From Colocasia esculenta (Eukaryota > Streptophyta > Magnoliopsida > Alismatales > Araceae), in contig CM024766.1 of the NCBI GenBank assembly GCA_014218235.1, positions 18,821,346 through 18,885,345 of the forward strand: a stretch of DNA of 64,000 nucleotides. The letters are read 5' to 3'. The translations under genes and the position numbers were made by a program. Below are positions 58,115-64,000 of the stretch, piece after piece. The notes beneath the pieces were generated by a model. That model saw only the letters and a list, made by a program, of their open reading frames with translations, was not told the DNA's origin and did not search any database. Every line of letters starts with the position of its first letter. Position 1 is the stretch's first letter.

Positions 58115-58861
58115 TGTGGTGGCTATTTCCAGCCACCTAGGCCCGTAGGGGCCCATTATGACCCAGCATGGCCCATCATGGCTTCGTGGACAGGGGTGCC
58201 CTTCCATCAAAACGCCACGCGTCCTTAAGGGCCGTTTCCGAGCACCCTGTAGCATGTCCGGTCCAGGGGCCTCCTACCGAACAGACCCTGTTCAGGGCAT
58301 GGTGCGGTCCCCTCAGCACAAGTAACGCCTCCGGGCACCCAGTTGCCGAACAGCTTCCCTGTTTGGCACCCCCCAAATAGTTCCCTGCTCGGTGCCTTCC
58401 AATCCAAAGAGGTAAAAGAAGAACATCATCTTCTTTACGAAGGTTATGACCGTGATATGGCACGTGCCCCACGTTCGAGGGACTTTAACTACAAGGGCCC
58501 CCAACGGGTGCCTCAACGCATAACTCCCCCGTTATGGGTGCCAACCGGCGCGCCCTTTCCGGTGCGGTCAAGGGATGACATATTCGCCTCCATCAGGGCC
58601 TTCGCCTATAAGAGGCACAGGCGATTCCTGGACACAGGTACGCACCTCTGCGCACAGTACAGCATACTACTGAAACCTTCCTTCCTCAAGCCTCTCTACA
58701 GCTCACTGACTTAGGCATCGGAGGGTTCTCCCCGGTTCTTCAATCGGGCCCCCCTGATCCAGTTCTGGTTTTGCAAGTCTTCTTCCGCTACCGGCGACCG
58801 TCTTCCCTCTTCTCAGTGGAGGCCCGTTTGGTCCAAACCCAAACAAAAACACACCACCACA
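58115..58861 (+). repeat. T2 5' LTR (747 bp)
   Basis: TGTGGTGG at 58115 to CCACCACA at 58861, then tt and the primer site. Both edges are well defined by the inverted ends and primer site. Open frames inside on both strands are by-products of the GC content. Confidence 0.88.
58607..58614 (+). promoter_or_regulatory. T2 LTR TATA box
   Basis: TATAAGAG, about 490 bp into the LTR. Confidence 0.6.
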
Positions 58862-58863
58862 TT

Positions 58864-58880
58864 TGGCGCCATATGTGGGA
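58864..58880 (+). promoter_or_regulatory. T2 primer binding site
   Basis: TGGCGCCATATGTGGGA, two bases after the LTR; the form common in plant Tat elements. The gag ATG follows at once (58881). Confidence 0.8.
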
Positions 58881-59522
58881 ATGGCTTCAGCCATGGCTCG
58901 TGGACGTTCCTCCTACCAGAACATGGGAAGCAGGGCAACGAGGTCGCGGCAGTCATGCGTGGACTCCCGTGAGCGAGTCCCCCCTATCGACGTCGTCATC
59001 ACCCCCACCGGCGGGGTGCCTACCGCTGCCGTGCCTGCAACCGCCCAAGAGGTGGCAGAACTTCGAGGGCAGATGCAGCACCTAGTGGGGGTCTACCACG
59101 GCCTTCAAGCCCAATTAGCCAGGCAACCGGCCCTGGTGATCCCTCCGCCGCTGGAGCAGCAGGCGGAATCATCTTGTCGATGGTCCCGTGCCCCTCCGGC
59201 GCCGCAGGACCAGCATGCAGAATCGCCCCAGCAGTAGCGCCGGGCACCTTCGACGTGTCAGACACCGGAGCGGCAAGATAATTCACCTCGCCGTTCCGCG
59301 GTGGTCCCGCCTGCCCCGCGTTCCGTCGTCGGGGCTAACTCCCATAGGTCCCGGCGGGAGGAGTCCGCCCACTCCGACCAAGAGTTGGCCAGACGCCTCG
59401 GGCGCATCGTTGACCTCGAGTGTCATGTTGACGCGATGGTCCAGTGGGCTGAGGGCAAGGCTTCGGTGGACGAAGACTTGGACTTCTGCTCCCCGTTTAT
59501 GATGGAGATCCTGGAAGCTTGG
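58881..59522 (+). pseudogene. gag: T2 gag, N-terminal fragment
   Basis: ATG 58881 (MASAMARGRSSYQ). Low-complexity, basic and Pro-rich N-terminus with a short helical segment (EVAELRGQMQHLVG). A TAG at 59235-59237 after Gln codons; the same frame then stays open through an Arg/Ser-rich part to FCSPFMMEILEAW, which looks like the start of the conserved Tat gag domain, where S7 cuts it. Confidence 0.7.
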
Positions 59523-60912
59523 TGAAGAGATGCGGAATTCCCTAAATGGTAATCTAGAAGGGGGGTTGAATAGATTACGAACAATTTAAAAGCTTAACGC
59601 CCTCTTTTTGCAATAGCACAGACAATTAAAGTGTTAGCAATGATCAGACTATGTGTGGATGTGTGTGAGTGATTGATAGATGGATAAGCAAGTACTCAAA
59701 CGTGTATAAATGTGTCGTGCCTACCAAACATCTAACGCAAATTCGTGCAAACCATGAGACACGTAGATTTTACGTGGTTCGGAGTACACAACTCGTGTAT
59801 CCTACATCCACGGGCCACACACACACGCAGAATCACCTGCTTATAAGCTAGTTCACGAACTACAACTCACACACGTGTTTATCTGATGTGAACCCACAAT
59901 CAGATTAACACACACACACACGTGTATCAAGCACAACAACCGCTTGAAACACCACACACACACACAAGTATGGAATAGAAAGAACAGGGAAGGGTTTGAG
60001 AGTTGAAGAACAAATCCAATAAGCAAACTCTTCCTCTGAACGTCCTCCTGGAGTCCAAGCTTCGACTTTGAGATCAGATATTGATGTAGATGCTTGAATC
60101 CAAGACGTCCGGACTTCACCTTCCGCTGTAAAAGTCTTCTGTTCTTGGTTCTGGGCAGTAGGTTGAAGCAAAGCAGCAGAACAGAGGTTTTCTGGAGAGC
60201 TCTTTAGGGTTCTTTGAAGGAGGCTGCTTGTGTATGAGATTTGTTGCAAAAGGATGCTTATATATGAGTGTTAACATATGGAGAGTCTTACTCCATAGAA
60301 ACACTAAGTTTGGCAACTTGCAAAACTTCCCGTAATTTGTTTTCAGTTTGTCTGTCGACAGGTCTTACACCTGTTGTCGACAGGCGTAGACAATTTGTGA
60401 AGAACCAGAAGGCTGAAGGCTCTGACTGTGTGCATCTGTCGACAGGTGGTATGCTGCTGTCGACAGGCGCAGGCCTTCCAGAACTTTTGATCTTCGGACT
60501 GGTTGCATCTGTCGACAGGGGCACTCCTGCTGTCGACAGGCAATGCCTTGGCAGAACTGGTTGCTTTCTGACTGGTTGTATCTATCGACAGGTCCTTACT
60601 TGCTGTCGACAGGTACCTTGTCTTTTGACTTTTTCTTGATCTTTCAAGCTTGTTTTTGGCACATGTCTTGCATGGTATATCTCCTACAAAAGTAAACATA
60701 ATTAGTGAGATATTATGAGCATAAAATCAAGCATTGTACCAAGTTGTTATGACAAGTTATTGTTTGAAGATCTCATGCATTTAAAACTCAATTCACATTG
60801 TTTATCACTTGTTTGCATTGTACATCATTGCACATCAATGTTCATCATCAAAAACATGTTGTATTGATTAATTAGAATGTGAGCTCAATCTTCTCAACAT
60901 GAGAACCCAACA
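59523..60912 (-). repeat. S7 3' LTR (about 1,390 bp)
   Basis: Plus-strand TGAAGAGATGCGG to GAGAACCCAACA; the left edge is set by the end of T2 gag and is approximate to a few bases. TATA-like TATATAAG (minus) near 60256-60263; acacacac tract at 59908-59965; GTCGAC array in U3. Confidence 0.75.
60352..60616 (-). repeat. S7 U3 array of TGTCGACAGG motifs
   Basis: Eight copies of CTGTCGACAGG or close variants (one reads TATCGACAGG), upstream of the TATA-like box in element orientation. Confidence 0.85.
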
Positions 60913-60926
60913 TTCTCCCCTTTTTG
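60913..60926 (-). promoter_or_regulatory. S7 polypurine tract
   Basis: CAAAAAGGGGAGAA on the minus strand next to the LTR; a second AAAAGGGGGAGAA lies at 60967-60979. Confidence 0.85.
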
Positions 60927-61209
60927 ATGATGACAAAATTAATCAATTAATGCACAATTGAGTTTTTCTCCCCCTTTTGACAACATCCAAAAGCACACCA
61001 TAGACACAAGTAGAATGCACAGAGCAAAGATTTTCATTGATTTTCATGAGTGCATACACATGACATTGGGTGCTAATGAAAGGAAATAACAAGTAAAGGG
61101 AAAGTCATGGCATGATGACCATAGAAAAAGCAAAATTACATCAAACATGACATGAATAAAATGAAACTAAGACTACAGGACTAGACCCAATCCTAGACAA
61201 CTAAGCTAT

Positions 61210-61524
61210 CTAAGCATCTTCATCAGCGGGCTGTGAAGGAGCCGGTTGATCAACATGACGCTCAGGAGCAACGTGGTCCAGACGTGAATCTAGAGCTGCA
61301 ATGCTAGAGTCCATAGTATCCAATCTTGCATTGAGGCTTTCAAAACCAGTGGTCATCTGAAGTTGCAACTGAGCTAGAAGTTGAAGATTTGGCGGGATCA
61401 CGAGCTCCGGCAAGCGATCCTCCCGGTGCTTCGTGCCACGCTCAGTGGTCGCCCTGGAGCCCTGGCCTGGTTCGGGAGATCTTGCACGGCGACGAGATGT
61501 CATCTTCTTCGCCGGTGGAGCCAT
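61210..61524 (-). CDS. S7 short post-pol ORF
   Basis: 104 codons from ATG 61522-61524 (MAPPAKKMTSRRRARSPEPG) to the stop at 61210; the frame is open upstream to 61746, but that part is Pro/Ser-rich and lacks a better start. A basic, Arg-rich N-terminus is followed by an amphipathic, coiled-coil-like C-terminus (LQMTTGFESLNARLDTMDSS). It sits where S1 and S5 have the long post-pol ORF, but I see no sequence match to it. It may be a shortened version or an unrelated small gene. Function unknown. Confidence 0.5.
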   Translation of the reverse strand: MAPPAKKMTSRRRARSPEPGQGSRATTERGTKHREDRLPELVIPPNLQLLAQLQLQMTTGFESLNARLDTMDSSIAALDSRLDHVAPERHVDQPAPSQPADEDA

Positions 61525-61796
61525 GAGATGATGATCCTCGTGTAGGAGGGAGAGGGTGGAGGAAAAAGAGACACGGGACAGAGAGAATCTGCAAGGGAGG
61601 CGGGATCTCTTCCTGCGCCCTAGAGAGGGAGGGTTTTTGGGTGGAAGAAGGGAGGGGAAGGGTTTTTGGAAGGAGGTAGAAGGGGGAAAGGGGTGTGGGA
61701 TCCTTTTTAAAGAGTTTAGAAAGGATTTGAAAGGTTGGTCCCACAAAAACCAGGTTTAAACCCTTGCCCTTTGGGCTTCCCGTTTGGGTCTGGCCG

Positions 61797-63090
61797 CCTG
61801 CTGTCGACAGGGCCCTTGGTGCCTGTCGACAGGCACATTCAGAAAATGGCCAATTTTGTGTTTTTGGGGATTTTGTGAACTGAAGCTCTGAGCAATGTCT
61901 TCCAGGTGTTTGATGAAGGTGTATAAGAGGTGAATCATGTATGTTAACCTACCATATGCAAGGATATAATAAGCATATCATTTTCCTCAATGGTTTTAAC
62001 ATAATACCCAAGGAATTTAAGGTTAAAGCATTAAGAAACACTCACGTAAATAAAGAACAATGCACACTCACCCTTCGTTGTATAAATGCAATGTAAGACA
62101 ACACAATCCCCATTTTGTTGATAGGCAAATGATGCATGAAATGATATCTATATGTCAAGACAATCACAAGACCAATGACCTTGGAAATTATGACTCAGTG
62201 GAGGCTTCACACTATTTCCCTTTTTTTTGTTCATTTAATTAGAAAAACAATGGGAAGAAATGGTACTTTAGAAGACGTCACACCTTTTGACGTGAGGATA
62301 AACATTACAAGTGCCCATACCCCCAGTTACTCAGTGGAAGTTTCTATCATATCGTTGTACAGAGATGATGAGTTAGCCTTTTGATGCGAGGGCAGACATT
62401 TGTGATGCCCATCACCCCGGTTACTCTGCATAACCCAACATTGTTCTATAGTCATCCCAATTTAAAGTTGATTTTCATTATTTATATTTGTTTTCCTTGT
62501 GAAAGATGTTTCAGAAATAGGTAGCTTTTCTCCAAGTATTGTTGTAAAAGCCAATATCAAGTAGGTGATATGATTACCTATCAATATTAGACATGCACTT
62601 TCATGACCAAAAGGCTTATCAAGTAAATTGAGACTATGTTTGCCCACAAAGAATTGATTTAGAGGAGTGAGGTGGATATCCTTTAGAGTTATGAAATGTT
62701 TCCAAAATGATAGAACCTAAATCCAAACATGAATAGTATGTGAAAATCATAGTGGTATAAAGAATAGCTTAAATATCATGTGTATATAGTGTGGTCAAAC
62801 ATGCATTAACACCTTATAGACACCTTATATGCTAATCATGAAGTTGCTCACTGAATGGGTGAAGAAATAAGCATGAAGTTCCAAAATTCAGTGTGTCTGT
62901 CGATAGGGAAAAAGGGTCTGTCGACAGGAGCACACAAACAGAAGTTGGAGATTTCGGGGAGACAAAAACTGAGTGCATCTGTTGACAGCAGGTAGAGGGC
63001 TTGTCGACAGATGTACACAGACAGAAGATTGAGATTTCTGTCTGGGCTTAGCTGTCGACAGGGCCCATGTAGTCTGTCGATAGGGACATG
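61797..63090 (-). other. S7 non-coding interior between pol and short ORF
   Basis: Contains further TGTCGACAGG motifs outside the LTR (61800-61835 and 62898-63085, about eight), two TTACTC(AGTGG) units with cctttt-GACG(T/C)GAG (62283-62430), and no long open frame. Confidence 0.7.
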
Positions 63091-63420
63091 TTCAAAGCAG
63101 TTTTAAGGGTAGAATGAAGGTCTGAAATGATTAATGGTTGTGAGGGAGTTGAGATGGACAAAAGTTGAATAATTTCCTTCACATTTGCATTCATCTAACC
63201 CTTACTTGCTCCCCCATAATGTGTGCCATTTGATACAAAAGGACTCAAGTTCATGAAGACAAATATGCACACAAAGACCAAGCAATTAAGAACACCAAGC
63301 ATGTAGAAAGACAAACCAACAAGTGTTTTCAAAATTTTAAAGAGAGTTTTGAATAGGCAAAATTGTAAAGAAACTAATTCCAAATGTAGAGTACATGTCC
63401 CTTTTATGTCACATGACTAT

Positions 63421-63509
63421 GGATACTTGGCGGAGAATATTTCTCACGCATAATGAGAGTTTCCAAACAAGCATGACTTGTTCTTTCACACATCACCATT
63501 TGATATACC
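63421..63509 (-). repeat. Two-hairpin motif, copy 5 (S7)
   Basis: Hairpin 1 is GAGAA/TTCTC (63433-63445), hairpin 2 AACAAG/CTTGTT (63466-63482). Lies 50 bp past the pol stop in element orientation. Confidence 0.85.
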
Positions 63510-63558
63510 TCACAGTTAGTGCACACAAGGGACATATGCTTAACATTTGTGTTAAGTT

Positions 63559-64000
63559 TCATTGCAATTTGCACAACCCCAACTCTCTTCGCAATGTGGT
63601 GAATCTATCTTCAGCTAGAGGTTTGGTAAAGATATCAGCCAACTGTTTCTCTGTGGGTATGAAACTGATTTCCAATGATCTATTGGCTACCTCATCTCTC
63701 AAGAAATGATGACGAATTTCTATGTGTTTCGTCCTGGAATGTTGAATGGGATTCTTTGATAGATTGATTGCACTAGTGTTGTCACATAGGATAGGTGTGC
63801 ATCCAATATCGATGTTATAGTCACACAACTGACTTTTTATCCACAACACTTGTGTTGCACAACTCCCTGCAGCAACATATTCTGCCTCTGCAGTAGAGAG
63901 TGCAACCGAGTGTTGCTTCTTGGATGCCCACGAAACCATGCAACCACCAAGCATTTGGCAATAGCCACTAGTGCTTTTCCTGTCAATTTTACAACCAGCG
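63559..64000 (-). CDS. pol: S7 pol, RNase H C-terminal part (open at window edge)
   Basis: Open from the right edge: AGCKIDRKSTSGYCQ, then SVALSTAEAEYVAAG and PIQHSRTKHIEIRHHF, the classical Copia RNase H, to FTTLRRELGLCKLQ and the stop at 63559-63561. No break in these 147 codons, unlike S5. The rest of pol lies outside. Confidence 0.92.
   Translation of the reverse strand, partial: AGCKIDRKSTSGYCQMLGGCMVSWASKKQHSVALSTAEAEYVAAGSCATQVLWIKSQLCDYNIDIGCTPILCDNTSAINLSKNPIQHSRTKHIEIRHHFLRDEVANRSLEISFIPTEKQLADIFTKPLAEDRFTTLRRELGLCKLQ

Larger units (their letters stand above)
58115..59522 (+). mobile_element. T2: Tat-lineage Ty3/Gypsy element, 5' end only
   Basis: A GC-rich 747-bp LTR with perfect 8-bp inverted ends (TGTGGTGG ... 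CCACCACA), a TTTGGCGCC-type primer site and the start of gag; then cut by S7 at 59523. Its composition is much more GC-rich than its surroundings. Confidence 0.85.
59523..64000 (-). mobile_element. S7: Sirevirus-type element, 3' part, right part outside window
   Basis: On the minus strand: RNase H end of pol (64000-63559), non-coding sequence with the two-hairpin motif and GTCGAC motifs, a short post-pol ORF (61524-61210), a polypurine tract, and the 3' LTR (60912-59523). The LTR shares tctagaaggggggttgaatag with S4, and the interior shares the two-hairpin and TTACTCAGTGG units with S4, so S7 belongs to the S4 family or a close one and may represent its pol-bearing form. Confidence 0.85.

Noticed and set aside
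58168..58516. Several overlapping open frames
   Set aside because: All inside the GC-rich T2 LTR, on both strands; by-products of composition.
59908..59965. acacac tract as a possible functional site
   Set aside because: Ordinary microsatellite inside the S7 LTR.

Overview
This window looks like intergenic DNA from a large, repeat-rich plant genome, probably an angiosperm. I found no convincing host gene. Nearly everything I can identify is LTR retrotransposon sequence, and much of it is nested. The plant assignment rests on element families with plant-specific features: Tat-lineage Ty3/Gypsy elements with a second RNase H, a chromodomain Tekay/Del-type chromovirus, Sirevirus-type Ty1/Copia elements with an initiator-Met-tRNA primer site and GGGGGAG polypurine tracts, and a complete Cassandra TRIM whose LTRs carry 5S rRNA sequence. 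The species cannot be named from this sequence.

Names used here: T1 and T2 are Tat elements; K1 and K2 are chromovirus material; S1 to S7 are Sirevirus-type elements. Layout: T1 (minus) runs from the left edge to 8830. S1 (plus, 8831-21485) keeps only its post-pol ORF and 3' LTR, and its ORF is split by K1 (plus, 11912-18238, target duplication ctact). S2 (minus, 21486 to about 23640) is a deleted relic. Cassandra occupies 24757-25396 (duplication tttat). K2 LTR fragments fill about 26400-28844. S3 (plus, 28845-31709 and 54598-56868) is split inside gag by S4 (minus, 31710-54597, duplication aggac). S4 is split by S5 (minus, 35306-48602, duplication acttg). S6 is a decayed LTR piece near 57158-57420. 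T2 (plus, 58115-59522) is cut by S7 (minus, 59523 to beyond the right edge).

The nesting gives an order of events: S2 probably before S1, S1 before K1 and T1; S3 before S4 before S5; T2 before S7. By eye, S5 LTRs differ by under about 1% and S4 LTRs by a little over 1%, which agrees with S5 being inside S4. Coding regions are damaged nearly everywhere. Older elements repeatedly show TAG stops where relatives have Gln, while the young S5 mostly shows one-base deletions.

Points most worth a second look: (1) a two-hairpin motif of about 87 bp in the non-coding part of S4 (four copies) and S7 (one copy), with paired compensatory changes in both stems; (2) an array of small hairpins with changing stems and a constant loop in the transcribed part of the S4 LTR; (3) a long (about 1,200 codon) ORF downstream of pol in S1 and S5, in the position of the Sirevirus envelope-like gene; (4) S4 as a gag-only element with three zinc knuckles and no pol; (5) family-specific arrays of short CG-containing, often palindromic motifs in U3 just upstream of the TATA box; (6) a small inversion-like change in the 5S-derived part of one Cassandra LTR.
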